DNA from: Leptospira perolatii
GTDB lineage: Bacteria > Spirochaetota > Leptospiria > Leptospirales > Leptospiraceae
Direction: 5' to 3'
NCBI RefSeq assembly: GCF_002811875.1
Contig: NZ_NPDZ01000003.1
Location: 124,001-188,000, forward strand
DNA length: 64,000 bases
Shown here: positions 1 through 10,105 of the stretch, piece after piece
How the letters are laid out: the number at the start of each line of letters is the position of its first letter
Position numbering within the stretch: position 1 is the stretch's first letter
Translations under genes and position numbers: made by a program
Notes under the pieces: generated by a model
Seen by the model: the letters and a program-made list of their open reading frames with translations, nothing else
What the model was told of the DNA's origin: nothing
Database searches by the model: none

Positions 1-28
1 ATTTCCTCATCAAAAAAATCTAATCTAC

Positions 29-1660
29 TCATTCGTGTTCTTCGGATTCTCTCTTGCGATCAATTCTCTCTTCGATGATTCTGAATAAACTGCCTTCCGG
101 ATACTTTCCTAACTTGCTTAGTTTGCCAGCAGGCAGTCCGAAAATCTCAGGGATCAGATCCTCTACATGCGAACAAGAAATGATTCTGAACTTCTCTTTT
201 TTCATCAGATTTCGGATCTCTTTATTCAAATTCAAATCTCTTACATTATCTTTTGGTAAATAAAGAGTGTATGTGTCCTTGGAAGATCCTGCCAGACGAG
301 TGACATCGTACCAGGCCTGCACCTTTGCATTGACAGATCCTACTGGCAGAATTTCGCCGTATTGGGACATAGCACCGGTGGCTGCTATATTACAAGGGAT
401 CTCTAATCCGGAAAGTGCAGAAAGAAGCGCCAGCAGTTCGGCGCAGCTCGCCGAATCACCGTCGATCGGAGAATGATTTTGTTCAAATAATATGGAAGCG
501 TCCAGACCGAAAGACTGAATATGAGAAAACATTCCCTTGATATAGGATTGAAGGATAAACACCCCTTTATCGTGCAGATCTCCCGATAGGTTTACTTCTC
601 TTTCTATATTGATCAGATTACCCGATCCTAGAGATACCCTCGCAGAAACTTGGTTCACTTGTCCAAAATCCAAAAGCGAAGATTGTAACAAAATGATAGA
701 AAGCCCGTTGATCCTTCCTGTCTTTTTTCCTTTTAACTGAACGCTAATTAACCCTTCTTTAATATTCTCTACGTATTTCCTTTTATGAATTGCAGTGCGT
801 TTTTGTATTTCTTCCGGAGCTGCCTCGATCTGCGCTCTCGAAACCGATTTACCTCCCTTTCTATAAATGGCCAAAACCTCAGTCACAAAGGATCTTAGTT
901 CCGATAGATGAAGAGAAATTCTAGTCTTGCTATCATTCCATCTGAGTGCAAGTTCCAGGAGAGCATCGAGCGCCGTTTTATCTAGAGGCGGATATCCCGG
1001 CTTTTCCCAAGATTTCATCAGCCCAAAAAAAACAGGGAGCTCGGAAGTTCCTAGACTGATTTCGTATGGAAGGTGAATCTTGAAATCGAATCCCACATAA
1101 AAATCTGGATCTAGGAGAGCCATCGCATCCGTCTCTTGCTCTTCTCCCACCAATATTAATCTGAATTTGGAGGGAATGGACGGATGAAATCGATTGATGT
1201 ATCTTGAGTCCGGTCCTTCCGGAAGCGCAAGAAAATCGATCTTTCCTGTGAGAATCACTCCCTTCAGAAAAAAGTATAAATCCGGCTCCTCGACGAGTGG
1301 ACGCAAAGGAAGTACCAGGAACCCTCCATCTGCTTCTGCAATTCTGCCGGGCCGATACTTTTCCTCCATCGGAAGTCCAGCTAAAGATAATAAAGTCGGT
1401 GCAGGTTCTGCAACCACTGGAACTCCAGAAAGAAAGGATTGAAGGTACTGCCCAAATCGCAACAGATTGGATTCGATCTCAGGTCCAGTGATCAAAAGAT
1501 GTCGAAACAAACCTGGATTGTCCAGGGCTTGTTTGAACGTTCTCATTTCCTGTTTATGAAAAACTAAAAAGTCGGGAAGTCCGTTGAGCTGTTTTGCTCT
1601 GACCGCTCTAAATTTTACTTCGGTTTGTGTGGGAAGAACCTTGCGCAGCACACCTCCCAT
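29..1660 (-). CDS. Lon-like (S16) serine protease, no visible P-loop
   Basis: The C-terminal part of this 543-residue protein is a Lon (S16) protease domain. The catalytic serine is in DGDSAS (Ser403) and the catalytic lysine in SVNAKVQ (Lys446), the usual Ser/Lys dyad spacing. The N-terminal 280 residues occupy the AAA+ position, but I see no Walker A motif; the nearest stretch, [12 protein letters not shown] (about 55-66), lacks the lysine. Most Lon-related proteases are about 800 residues, so this one is short. ATPase-deficient LonC-type proteases are a known precedent. It lies 34 bases downstream of queA on the same strand and is probably co-transcribed. A cytoplasmic protease role is inferred; substrates are unknown. 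Confidence 0.8.
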   Translation of the reverse strand: MGGVLRKVLPTQTEVKFRAVRAKQLNGLPDFLVFHKQEMRTFKQALDNPGLFRHLLITGPEIESNLLRFGQYLQSFLSGVPVVAEPAPTLLSLAGLPMEEKYRPGRIAEADGGFLVLPLRPLVEEPDLYFFLKGVILTGKIDFLALPEGPDSRYINRFHPSIPSKFRLILVGEEQETDAMALLDPDFYVGFDFKIHLPYEISLGTSELPVFFGLMKSWEKPGYPPLDKTALDALLELALRWNDSKTRISLHLSELRSFVTEVLAIYRKGGKSVSRAQIEAAPEEIQKRTAIHKRKYVENIKEGLISVQLKGKKTGRINGLSIILLQSSLLDFGQVNQVSARVSLGSGNLINIEREVNLSGDLHDKGVFILQSYIKGMFSHIQSFGLDASILFEQNHSPIDGDSASCAELLALLSALSGLEIPCNIAATGAMSQYGEILPVGSVNAKVQAWYDVTRLAGSSKDTYTLYLPKDNVRDLNLNKEIRNLMKKEKFRIISCSHVEDLIPEIFGLPAGKLSKLGKYPEGSLFRIIEERIDRKRESEEHE

Positions 1661-1694
1661 TATTCGTGAAACCTTGTTTTCCTCAATAAAAAAC

Positions 1695-2756
1695 CTAAGT
1701 TGGGTGCTGAATGGTTTTTAGAATCAGCATGGCATCACCGTAGGAAAAGAATCGAAAATGATTCGAAATGGCGTATTTGTATGCCGAAAGCACCCATTCT
1801 TTTTTTGCGAAAGCGCATACGAGCAAAAGTAAACTGCTCTGAGGTAAATGAAAATTCGTAATCAGACCATCGGATGATTCGATTCTGTCCTCCGGCTGGA
1901 GAAAAAGAGTGCTCTTCCCTTCTCCGGCTCGAAACATTTTTAGAGATGGATCGTATGCTGTTTCCAAGACTCTCAATGTAGTAGTTCCTACAGAAATAAT
2001 TCTTCTATTTTGCGCCCGAGCCTGATTTAGTTTGCTAGCGGTCTGTTCCGGAAGAAAGTAAGATTCCTCGTGGAGGGACTTACTTTGAAAATTCTCTTCT
2101 GTCAAAGGTTGAAAAGTTCCGTATCCTACTTTTAGCTCCAGCTCCAAAAACTGAATTCCTGAATCTTTACAACGCTTGATCAACTCGGGAGTAAAATGTA
2201 AACCTGCAGTCGGCGCGGCTACGGATCCCAAACCTCTTGCATACACGGTTTGGTACCTGATATCGTCTTCCTCTGTACTTTCTCTTTTGAAATAAGGTGG
2301 AATGGGAGTTTGCCCGATTCGATCGAAAGTCTCTTCAGTGAATTCGGAAGGCGCAGAAAGTAAAACGTTCTCCTTCTCTTTACCACAAAGGATAAACGAA
2401 ATGGATCCAGTCTTTTCATCTCGGAGAATTTCTCCGATTTTTAGTTTTCTGGAATTACGAACGAGAGCCTTCCAATTTGCATTTCGATCTTGCCCTAAAA
2501 AAAGTGCTTCGTGTCTTCTCCCGGAACTAGATAGCAAATACACTCTTCTCTTACTTACCTTAGTGTTGTTTACTACGAGCACGTCTCCGGAGACCAAGTA
2601 TTTGAGAATACAATCGAATGATTTTTCTTCTAGCTTCTCGCCATTAGAGCGGTCCAAAACAAGTAGCTTACTTTGGTCCCTGGAACTCGCGGGATTCTTT
2701 GCGATCTGATCCTCAGGTAGTTCAAATTGAAAATCTGAAAGTTCCTGAAAGTCCAT
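1695..2756 (-). CDS. queA: S-adenosylmethionine:tRNA ribosyltransferase-isomerase QueA
   Basis: QueA transfers and isomerises the ribosyl group of SAM onto 7-aminomethyl-7-deazaguanine in tRNA, forming epoxyqueuosine. The N-terminus ([15 protein letters not shown]), [13 protein letters not shown] and [16 protein letters not shown] are family signatures, and the length of about 353 residues is normal. The frame opens at 2771, but the in-frame ATG at 2756 (MDFQELSDF) fits the family start better and has GGA just upstream, whereas 2771 has no ribosome-binding site. The gene is divergent from the GT87-like gene, with about 125 bases between start codons. Confidence 0.95.
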   Translation of the reverse strand: MDFQELSDFQFELPEDQIAKNPASSRDQSKLLVLDRSNGEKLEEKSFDCILKYLVSGDVLVVNNTKVSKRRVYLLSSSGRRHEALFLGQDRNANWKALVRNSRKLKIGEILRDEKTGSISFILCGKEKENVLLSAPSEFTEETFDRIGQTPIPPYFKRESTEEDDIRYQTVYARGLGSVAAPTAGLHFTPELIKRCKDSGIQFLELELKVGYGTFQPLTEENFQSKSLHEESYFLPEQTASKLNQARAQNRRIISVGTTTLRVLETAYDPSLKMFRAGEGKSTLFLQPEDRIESSDGLITNFHLPQSSLLLLVCAFAKKEWVLSAYKYAISNHFRFFSYGDAMLILKTIQHPT

Positions 2757-2880
2757 AGATCCAAGAAACATGAGGGATATTCGGTGAAAATCGAATTTTC
2801 CGAAGGTAGGATCCTCGGTTTGTTAACGCATCCGAGTTTAGTTCTTGGCTTTTGAGGGCTTTCAAAAAAGAGTACCGGAG

Positions 2881-4194
2881 ATGCGCACGGTTTTTGAAAA
2901 GAGGATCCCCCTCCTACTTTTCTCGTTCTTGCTGGTCTTTTTGTACATAAGCGGGATCGGAAAAGTTTCGCAAACATCCGATTTCAAAGATTATTTTCAA
3001 GCCTCCCAAAACTTCCGGGACAAAAAGGATCTATACAACCTAGATGTGTTAGAAGATCTGCGTTCCGAATTCGAATCCGGTAAATTAGATTTTAAGGATA
3101 TTTTCCAGCCGGAAGTATTCGAAAAACTCAAAGCAAGAATGGACAATGTGGGAGCTTATATTTATCCTCCAACATTTGCTTTTTTATTAGTTCCGATTTC
3201 TTTTTTTCCGTACGAAGTCGCATCCGGAATCTTTTTTACCTTAAATTTCCTAGCGCTGCTAGGTAGCCTTTACCTAATATCAAAAATACTACATAGAGAA
3301 AATCAATACCTGTTCTTATCGCTGGCTGTTTTACTTTCCGTTCGGTTTATAGAAAATCACCAGAACAACAATCAGGTTGGCTTACTTTTACTTTTTCTAA
3401 TACTCTCGTCGGTGGTAAGCAAGAAAGATTGGCTATCCGGACTTTTGCTGGGACTCGCAATCGTAATTAAAGTCACTCCTGCCGCATTCTTATTTTACTT
3501 TTTATTTAAAAAGAGATACGGAGCGATTTTTTACACGATAGGCTTCGCAGTACTTTGGGCTTGCTTGCCCGCTCTCTCGGATCCTGGTTTTACGTGGAAT
3601 ATGAATCGAACCTGGTACGAACTAGTACTGGAAAAGTATCTAAAATCTCCCATGCTAAGGGCTTGGAAAAATAATCAGAGCCTGAACGCTACACTAGCGA
3701 AATATTTTTTGCCCTACTCCGATATCATGAACCAGGGAAGATTCGGAATGCCGTTCATCGACTTGACCGTGTTTCAAGTAAAATGGATCGGAAATCTTCT
3801 CACTCTAACAATCGCAGGACCTTATTTGTACAAAGTTTACAAAGGTGCTAGCGAAGCATTTGTACTTTCCGGTTTGTTTTTCTTTTCCGTTTTGTTCAGC
3901 GGGATCTCGTGGATCCACGCCTTCGTATTCTTGATTTTTCCTGCCGCATATATTTTAGGAACTGTCTGGCCTAAGGACGATTCTATCCCGAAACTAGAGA
4001 CATGGAAGGATAAGAGGAATAGATCTTCTTTCGTATTTCTATCTATGTCTTTATTCATTCTTCTAGCAAATCGCTCTTTGATCGGTTCTGGAACTGAAGA
4101 AAAACTATTGATGTTCTCTTACTTACTTTATACTTCTCTAATTCAATATTTTTGTCTTTTCTTCATCTCTCCAGGAGATACGGAAAAGTCTTGA
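2881..4194 (+). CDS. GT87/DUF2029-like membrane glycosyltransferase
   Basis: This 437-residue integral membrane protein has about ten hydrophobic segments. After the first segment there is an extracytoplasmic loop containing YFQASQNFRDKKDLYN and GAYIYPPTFAFLL, followed by IVIKVTPAAFLFYFLFKKR. That layout is typical of the polyprenyl-phosphate-sugar dependent GT87 (DUF2029) family. The open frame begins at 2845, but ATG 2881 (MRTVFEKR) sits directly before the first membrane helix and is preferred. It heads the plus-strand envelope-glycan block and is followed 6 bases later by a GT4 gene. Donor and acceptor sugars cannot be read from the sequence. Confidence 0.7.
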   Translation: MRTVFEKRIPLLLFSFLLVFLYISGIGKVSQTSDFKDYFQASQNFRDKKDLYNLDVLEDLRSEFESGKLDFKDIFQPEVFEKLKARMDNVGAYIYPPTFAFLLVPISFFPYEVASGIFFTLNFLALLGSLYLISKILHRENQYLFLSLAVLLSVRFIENHQNNNQVGLLLLFLILSSVVSKKDWLSGLLLGLAIVIKVTPAAFLFYFLFKKRYGAIFYTIGFAVLWACLPALSDPGFTWNMNRTWYELVLEKYLKSPMLRAWKNNQSLNATLAKYFLPYSDIMNQGRFGMPFIDLTVFQVKWIGNLLTLTIAGPYLYKVYKGASEAFVLSGLFFFSVLFSGISWIHAFVFLIFPAAYILGTVWPKDDSIPKLETWKDKRNRSSFVFLSMSLFILLANRSLIGSGTEEKLLMFSYLLYTSLIQYFCLFFISPGDTEKS

Positions 4195-4200
4195 GATTGT

Positions 4201-5346
4201 ATGGTTCCTAAGGACGCACTGAAATATAAGCCCAGGGTCGCAGTTGATGCAAGACCTCTCTCTTATGGAATTACCGGAAATTCTAGGTACCTCGCAGAAG
4301 TATTAGAAAGGGTGATTCGAAACGATTCTCCTTTGGAATATTACCTTTATTCAAACAAACCGATTCATCCCGTATTTAACGAGTTAGTTGCAAAGGCTCA
4401 GGTGTTTTTACCGAGCAGTCTGCCCGGTTTACTCTGGCTCAACTTTTCGATGCCGAAAAAATTTGTAGAACACAGGATCGATCTTTTTTGGGGAACTCTG
4501 CAGTTGCTCCCCGTCGTTGGAAAAAAAATTCCGATGGCGGTGAATTACCACGATCTGAATTTCCGTTCCGCGCCAGAAACGATGACCACAGCCAACTACT
4601 GGCAACATAAAATCTTTTCCCCGATGACTCTGGACAGAGCCGACTTGATCTTCTGTCTTTCTGAAAACACAAAAAGAGAAATCTCGGAGTTTCGTCCTGG
4701 CATAGAATCAAAATTGAAAGTAGTCTATCCGGGCGCCCAAGGCTTCGGCAGAATCCTTCGCCCTGAAAAAAGACTCCCCGAAAAATTCCTATTTTCTCTC
4801 GGGACCTTGGAACCAAGAAAGAACCTGAGCACCTTGATCGAAGCATATAGATTTTTAAAGAAAGAAAATCCTAACTACCCATACTCGCTCGTTCTTGCTG
4901 GAAGGCTAGGTTGGAAATCTGAGGAACTCACACAATTGTTAAAAGAAGGCGCCCTTGAAAAGGAAGGGATCTTCTTTCTAGAAAATCCGGCAGATAGCAC
5001 GCTCGGTTGGTTGTACCAAAATTGCTCCTACTTCGTATTTCCCTCTTTGCACGAAGGTTTTGGCTTGCCAATTTTGGAAGCTCTCCGAGAAAAGAAACAC
5101 TGCATCGTTTCTAATATCCCCGTATTCCATGAAATCCTGGATCCGGAAGCGGATCTATTTGTACCTCCGAAGGATGTGAACGGCTGGAAAACTGCCTTGC
5201 AAAAGGCGGGTCAAAGAGGAAATCGAATCCGAAGGTCCGGTACTTTTGAATGGTCCTGGGATCATACAGCAAAAGAAGTCGAAGCAGGTTTGGTTTCTCT
5301 TTGGAAAAATAGGAAAAAGCAGGATCCAGTCAAAGAAAGGCAATGA
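4201..5346 (+). CDS. GT4-family glycosyltransferase
   Basis: This is a 381-residue GT-B fold enzyme. The donor-binding half has FSLGTLEPRKNLSTLIEAY and the family motif FPSLHEGFGLPILEAL, with the EX7E pair. The N-terminal half carries VDARPLSYGITGNSRYL, typical of mannosyl- and rhamnosyl-type GT4 enzymes. It has no signal peptide and should act on the cytoplasmic face of the inner membrane, using a nucleotide sugar to extend a surface glycan. Its stop overlaps the next start (ATGA at 5343), so translation is probably coupled. Acceptor and sugar are not identifiable. Confidence 0.88.
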   Translation: MVPKDALKYKPRVAVDARPLSYGITGNSRYLAEVLERVIRNDSPLEYYLYSNKPIHPVFNELVAKAQVFLPSSLPGLLWLNFSMPKKFVEHRIDLFWGTLQLLPVVGKKIPMAVNYHDLNFRSAPETMTTANYWQHKIFSPMTLDRADLIFCLSENTKREISEFRPGIESKLKVVYPGAQGFGRILRPEKRLPEKFLFSLGTLEPRKNLSTLIEAYRFLKKENPNYPYSLVLAGRLGWKSEELTQLLKEGALEKEGIFFLENPADSTLGWLYQNCSYFVFPSLHEGFGLPILEALREKKHCIVSNIPVFHEILDPEADLFVPPKDVNGWKTALQKAGQRGNRIRRSGTFEWSWDHTAKEVEAGLVSLWKNRKKQDPVKERQ

Positions 5347-5948
5347 ACAAGCAAAAAGAAAGATCCCTTCCGGTATGGTGGAGTTGGAGCCAGGAAAATC
5401 AAATCGGCAAAAAAAGAAAACTCCAGCACGCAAAGTTGATTCCAAATCCAATTCCCAGCTTTCTTGCCATCCTGATCTACTGTGGATTCTTGTATTATCT
5501 TTTGCCTCTCCAAGAAATCATAGCGACCTATGTTTTCAAATTCGTGGAATTTCTACAAATTCCGAAAGTTCTGAAGATTCAGCTTCTGACAGACCCTAGG
5601 TTGTACCAGTATTCTGCACTTATATTGGTCGGTTATGTTGGATTTGCATTCTTTATCGATCTCTGGAACTTCTTGGAAAAGAACCTGTTGCAGAGCCTCT
5701 CCTGGGAAGGAGAAAAAATCAAACTCGTAAAGTGGAGTCTCCTAGGAAAAGAATCCGTGAGATGGAACCCGCACCTATCGGGATTGCAAATTATGCATAA
5801 GAGCGGACTTTTGCGATCCTTCTTAGGATTAGAAAAAATCGTATTTTATCAGCAAACCCAGGGGAAAGAAGTTTCGGTTTTAGCGGAATCCCCTTATTTT
5901 CATTCCAAAAAAAACCGCGAATTTTTGGATTCTATCCTCCATCGCTAA
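5343..5948 (+). CDS. Hypothetical membrane protein, two TM helices plus a PH-like tail
   Basis: I do not recognise a named family. The 201-residue protein has a basic N-terminus, two hydrophobic segments (about 39-60 and 89-108) and a soluble C-terminal domain of about 90 residues. That domain, with SWEGEKIKLVKWSLLGKESVRW and LQIMHKSGLLRSF, looks like the short beta-strand pattern of bacterial PH-like (bPH2) domains. It overlaps the upstream glycosyltransferase by 4 bases and ends 3 bases before the next gene, so it belongs to the glycan operon. A scaffold or regulatory role is only a guess. Confidence 0.7.
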   Translation: MNKQKERSLPVWWSWSQENQIGKKRKLQHAKLIPNPIPSFLAILIYCGFLYYLLPLQEIIATYVFKFVEFLQIPKVLKIQLLTDPRLYQYSALILVGYVGFAFFIDLWNFLEKNLLQSLSWEGEKIKLVKWSLLGKESVRWNPHLSGLQIMHKSGLLRSFLGLEKIVFYQQTQGKEVSVLAESPYFHSKKNREFLDSILHR

Positions 5949-5951
5949 ACC

Positions 5952-7337
5952 ATGCTTTCCTTGAGTTCTCTCCATTCGGTTACATCAAATTTTTTGCATG
6001 CACTTTCTCATGGGAAAGGAAAATGGAAAGGATTTCTATTTCTCTTCGTTCTTTCTTTGGTAGTATTACTATTCGATCTACGCTTTCTATCTAGGCATTA
6101 CGACTGGGATTCGATCGTTTACACTCATAATATCAACTCAGATCTATTTTGGAAGATATTTTACAATCCTCATCATATCGGATTCGAAAGTACCGGTTAC
6201 CTTTATCTAAAGTTCTGGAAGTGGCTCAACGGTCCTCATTCGATTATGTTCGGGATGAGATTGAGAATTCTTTTCGCAGCGATCCTGTTCTTTTTTGCGC
6301 TCACCTCTTTTTACTGGAGAATGTACGGAGACATGGTAGGAGCGGTGCTGCTTGGATTTGCGGTCCACTTTACCCAAGGATTCTGGTTCTATGCCCAACA
6401 CCATGACACTCCTCTCGTGCATTCTTGCCTGACAGGAGCACTCTTTTTGTACTGCGTATGGAACGCGCGAAAAGGTTGGGGACCAACGAAGTTATTTTTC
6501 GGGTTTGCATTACAAATTTGGAATGTGTTCTTTCACCAGTCGGATACGATTTTTCTGACGATGGTTCCTGCTTCCATTTTACTTTCTAATTCCTGGAAAG
6601 GCTCCGAATTCCAAACTTCCTTAAAGCTAAAGCTGATCTTTTCTTACACCTTTCTTATCGTATTCTTTCTGACCCTTTCCTATTTATTCGTAGGCTTTAT
6701 CTTGCTAGAAAGAAATCTGATCGCTCCTCCGGAAAGCGAAAGGAATTTTGCGAATTGGCTTTTTTTATACGCGACCAAAGAGAAGTGGGGATTGGCCGCA
6801 GGAAATAAGAATTACGTAATGAACTTTTATCGAGGAATCGGAGATGCATTCCTAAACTTCGAGGGAGTCAAATCCGGCCTGAGAATCAAACCTCAGGATT
6901 TTATGAATAGAAATGCTTTGCCGTATAATTTGAATCTTGCCTTTTGGGTGAGCATTCTAGCATTAGCTTTCTTAAATATTTCCAGACTTTGGAAAAAATT
7001 TAGAGCGGAACTTGTGCTTTTGGCTCTTTGGCTAGTTCCTTCCCTTATTTTCTATACTTGGTGGGAAGGATATTTTTTTGAATTTTGGGTTTCGAGCGTG
7101 ATCGGTCTTTTGATTTTTGCGGCTCTCGTAATTCAATCTTACAAAATGCAGTCGATTCCCCATGGGACCAGAGCACTCGGACATGTAGCACTGTTCGCCT
7201 ATGTATTTTTGCTTTTTGCAGTGAACTTTACATTTTCTACATTCCCCAGATCCGAAAAGCCTACAATTAGTTTTATCGAGGGAATCGAAGATAAATACCG
7301 TTCGTTAGTTCCGGAACCGGTCTACGATCAAAAGTAG
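5952..7337 (+). CDS. Multi-pass membrane protein, GT-C-like
   Basis: This 461-residue protein has roughly ten to twelve hydrophobic helices. Its first extracytoplasmic loop contains SRHYDWDSIVYTHNI, where an acidic residue follows the first helix, as in GT-C glycosyltransferases such as those of the PMT and DUF2723 type. NPHHIGFESTGYLYLKF and ALWLVPSLIFYTWWEGYFFEFWV also fit that fold. It ends the first half of the envelope-glycan block, 85 bases before the first MBOAT gene. A lipid-linked sugar transferase is the most likely role; alternatively it may be a membrane protein of unknown function. Confidence 0.65.
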   Translation: MLSLSSLHSVTSNFLHALSHGKGKWKGFLFLFVLSLVVLLFDLRFLSRHYDWDSIVYTHNINSDLFWKIFYNPHHIGFESTGYLYLKFWKWLNGPHSIMFGMRLRILFAAILFFFALTSFYWRMYGDMVGAVLLGFAVHFTQGFWFYAQHHDTPLVHSCLTGALFLYCVWNARKGWGPTKLFFGFALQIWNVFFHQSDTIFLTMVPASILLSNSWKGSEFQTSLKLKLIFSYTFLIVFFLTLSYLFVGFILLERNLIAPPESERNFANWLFLYATKEKWGLAAGNKNYVMNFYRGIGDAFLNFEGVKSGLRIKPQDFMNRNALPYNLNLAFWVSILALAFLNISRLWKKFRAELVLLALWLVPSLIFYTWWEGYFFEFWVSSVIGLLIFAALVIQSYKMQSIPHGTRALGHVALFAYVFLLFAVNFTFSTFPRSEKPTISFIEGIEDKYRSLVPEPVYDQK

Positions 7338-7422
7338 ACGGACCTTTTTCTGGATGAAAATAGGGTTGTGAGTTTCCCTTCCCCCAAAAAACTGCTCGGA
7401 AGCAAGGCAAAACGGAACGATC

Positions 7423-8922
7423 ATGCTGTTTAATTCCGCCCACTTCATGGTTTTTTTACCGATCGTTCTGATCGTTACAAAGCTTCTGAAGGGAACTCCA
7501 AGGCGGGTTTTCTTATTACTCGCGAGTTTGTACTTTTATAACGGATGGCACCCGGCATCCATTCAATGCTCCGCAATTCGGACTAGTTCTTGGATCGAAA
7601 ATTGGATCGATTCTTCCTACTGCAACCTTGGAATCAATCTCTACATACTGATTCTATTCGCTTCTATGTTGGTCGACTATGCAGCCGGTCTACTCATGAG
7701 CCGGAATGGGGCAACAGATCGATTTCGCAGGATTTGCCTCATCGTTTCGTTAAGCGTGAATTTGGGAATCCTGGGATATTTCAAGTACACGAACTTTCTT
7801 TTAGAAGTTTTTGCAGACATTCAGAATCTTGGCCCTACTAAAATTGATCCTCTAAAGATCATACTTCCTGTCGGAATTTCTTTTTACACATTTCAATCCA
7901 TGAGCTACACGATCGATGTCTATCGGAGAAATCTGATCGCTAGAACTTCCTTGCTCGACTTTGCGTTGTATGTTTCCTTTTTCCCGCAACTGGTAGCCGG
8001 CCCGATCGTAAGAGCTCACACTTTCTTTAGAGACTTGGATCATCCTCCGGTTGTAACTAAGGAAGATATTGAGATCGCTTTTTGTCAGATTTTGATGGGA
8101 TTTACACGCAAGATAGTCTTTGCGGACAATCTTGCAAAGGTAGTAGACTTCACTTTCACAAATTATACTGTCTTAAATCCGGTCGAAATCTGGACCGGTG
8201 CTCTTGCGTTCGGTTGGCAGATCTACTTTGACTTTGCAGGATACACGGATATCGCGATCGGAGTCGCAAGACTTTTCGGATATAAATTTGATCCGAATTT
8301 TAACTTCCCGATGGTGGCAAAGAATATAGCAGACCACTGGACCAGGTGGCATATCTCTTTTTCTACTTGGATCAGAGACTACATCTTTATACCGTTAGGT
8401 GGATCTCGCGGATCTCAATTCCAAACTTATATAAATATGTTCATCACTTGGCTATTTGCAGGTGTTTGGCACGGAGCTGCTTACCATTTTATCGGCTGGG
8501 GGCTTTGGCAAGCGGTGATGATTTCGGTCCACAGAGAATATGCAAAGACTTCTTTGGCTCTTTGGCTGAATGAAAAAGGTGGGACCTCCTACGATATAAT
8601 TTCCAGACTCGTGACCATGTTCTGCCTTGCATTCGGTTTCATTATGTTTCGGGCACAGGATATGAGAACAGCAGTAACAATGATGAAGTCACTGGTTTTC
8701 TGGGTTCCCGGAGGATTTGCTTCCGTAAAATCTTATGTAAACTACGACTATGGGCTTCTACTCGTAATCTGTTTCTCGGCGTCGTATTACTTCTCACGAA
8801 ATACAATCGATTCGGTTGTGGAAAGTCCGAGAAAATTTTCTCTCTTCTTTTTAGCCAATGCGTTTCTGCTTTTAGTGTTCGGAATCACGGAAAGTAAGAA
8901 CTTCCTATATTTCGATTTCTGA
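7423..8922 (+). CDS. MBOAT family O-acyltransferase (AlgI-like), copy 1
   Basis: This 499-residue multi-pass membrane protein has the MBOAT signatures ISFYTFQSMSYTIDVYR, FFPQLVAGPIVR, NIADHWTRWHISFSTWIRD and AGVWHGAAYHFIGWG; the histidine in VWHG is the presumed catalytic residue. AlgI/DltB/PatA-type MBOATs move an acyl group, usually acetyl, across the membrane to a polysaccharide, peptidoglycan or teichoic acid. It is followed 10 bases later by an SGNH-like gene, the usual partner arrangement. About 45 residues (70-115) between the first helices resemble an inserted loop not seen in copy 2. The target glycan is unknown. Confidence 0.92.
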   Translation: MLFNSAHFMVFLPIVLIVTKLLKGTPRRVFLLLASLYFYNGWHPASIQCSAIRTSSWIENWIDSSYCNLGINLYILILFASMLVDYAAGLLMSRNGATDRFRRICLIVSLSVNLGILGYFKYTNFLLEVFADIQNLGPTKIDPLKIILPVGISFYTFQSMSYTIDVYRRNLIARTSLLDFALYVSFFPQLVAGPIVRAHTFFRDLDHPPVVTKEDIEIAFCQILMGFTRKIVFADNLAKVVDFTFTNYTVLNPVEIWTGALAFGWQIYFDFAGYTDIAIGVARLFGYKFDPNFNFPMVAKNIADHWTRWHISFSTWIRDYIFIPLGGSRGSQFQTYINMFITWLFAGVWHGAAYHFIGWGLWQAVMISVHREYAKTSLALWLNEKGGTSYDIISRLVTMFCLAFGFIMFRAQDMRTAVTMMKSLVFWVPGGFASVKSYVNYDYGLLLVICFSASYYFSRNTIDSVVESPRKFSLFFLANAFLLLVFGITESKNFLYFDF

Positions 8923-8932
8923 GGCTTTTGAA

Positions 8933-10105
8933 ATGAATCCATACCTAAGTTTAATTCGAAAGCGAAAATTCTGGATTCCGTTTCTGCTGCTTGTGGGTTT
9001 TGATCTCTGCCTACAAACCGGAGCATATCGTCCTTTTTTGAAAAAAGGATCCTACGCAGCAAACGTGGTGCGCCTGACTGAAATTCCCATCGAGAAAAAA
9101 TCAGAATTAGAGCCTACGGTTTTAGTCCTCGGCACCTCTGTCGCTTACCAAGGCCTATCGATGAAAATTTTGAACGATGCCTTGGAACCTTATGGCGAAA
9201 AGATACAATCCATTGCTGTGCCTGGCACAGAGTTACTCGTACAAAATCTGATTGTCCAAAAAGTTTTACCTAAGTTTCCAAAAGTCCATACTGTCATTCA
9301 TGTATTCGAAGTTTCCACTCCTTGGGTGAATCAAACCGAACTCCATCTAGCCACTTTAGCAATGTTAGGCGAGTTAGACAGAATCAGCGCAATTCAAAAA
9401 ATTTATCAGTATAAATACAATGTTAGATACGACGATATCGCGTATTTGTTATCCAAGAGCTTGGCTTACAGAAGAGATTTCAGAGACTTTTTCCTAGACC
9501 CTTCCAAGCGATTGAAAGATATCGGTCGCGCCAAAAAAGAACAGAACAAGAGTCCTTGGGCCTACGAAAACCAATACTCTGAAATGATCAGCATGTATCC
9601 GAAAGCGCAGGATGTGCAAAGCTGTCTTGCCACTACGGATATTCGAAATAATGAACCGATCCCGGCTGGATCAGACAGACACCACAAAAAGGCGATTTGG
9701 GATACTTGCGATCTGGCGGCACATACTCCTACAGTAGTTACTTACAATCCGGTAGTGCAGGCTTACTTTGAAAGGCTCGGGTACTTGTACAAAGATATTC
9801 GATCCATAGGCAAATCAAACGGACAAAATATCCGGATCATCGGAGTCCTTGCACCTTACAGTGAAATCATAAAGAGCTGGAGATCTCCGGAAAGAGATCG
9901 TATTTGGAAGGAAGAGTTATCCAAGTTATCCTCGGATGGAGAATTCAAGCTTTTGGACTACCAAGGAATCCTGGACGGAGGAAAGAATGGAGACTATTAC
10001 TACGATCTAATCCATCTCAATCGACCAGGGATGCTCGAATTTTCTGATGCTCTTGCCAAGGATCTTCCTTCTGCTCTCAGCTTGGGAGTGAAAAGGAAAC
10101 CATGA
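8933..10105 (+). CDS. SGNH hydrolase-like envelope protein, partner of MBOAT 1
   Basis: This 390-residue protein has an N-terminal signal or anchor (FWIPFLLLVGFDLCL). It also has an SGNH layout: a GTS nucleophile block (VLGTSVAYQGL, Ser69) and a C-terminal D-x-x-H pair in YYDLIHLNRPGM (Asp358, His361). The Leptospira DUF1574 family and AlgJ/AlgX-like acetyltransferases have this form. It sits between the two MBOAT genes, and its stop overlaps the next start (ATGA at 10102). A likely role is taking the acyl group from the MBOAT and placing it on an extracytoplasmic glycan; an esterase is the alternative. Confidence 0.75.
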   Translation: MNPYLSLIRKRKFWIPFLLLVGFDLCLQTGAYRPFLKKGSYAANVVRLTEIPIEKKSELEPTVLVLGTSVAYQGLSMKILNDALEPYGEKIQSIAVPGTELLVQNLIVQKVLPKFPKVHTVIHVFEVSTPWVNQTELHLATLAMLGELDRISAIQKIYQYKYNVRYDDIAYLLSKSLAYRRDFRDFFLDPSKRLKDIGRAKKEQNKSPWAYENQYSEMISMYPKAQDVQSCLATTDIRNNEPIPAGSDRHHKKAIWDTCDLAAHTPTVVTYNPVVQAYFERLGYLYKDIRSIGKSNGQNIRIIGVLAPYSEIIKSWRSPERDRIWKEELSKLSSDGEFKLLDYQGILDGGKNGDYYYDLIHLNRPGMLEFSDALAKDLPSALSLGVKRKP

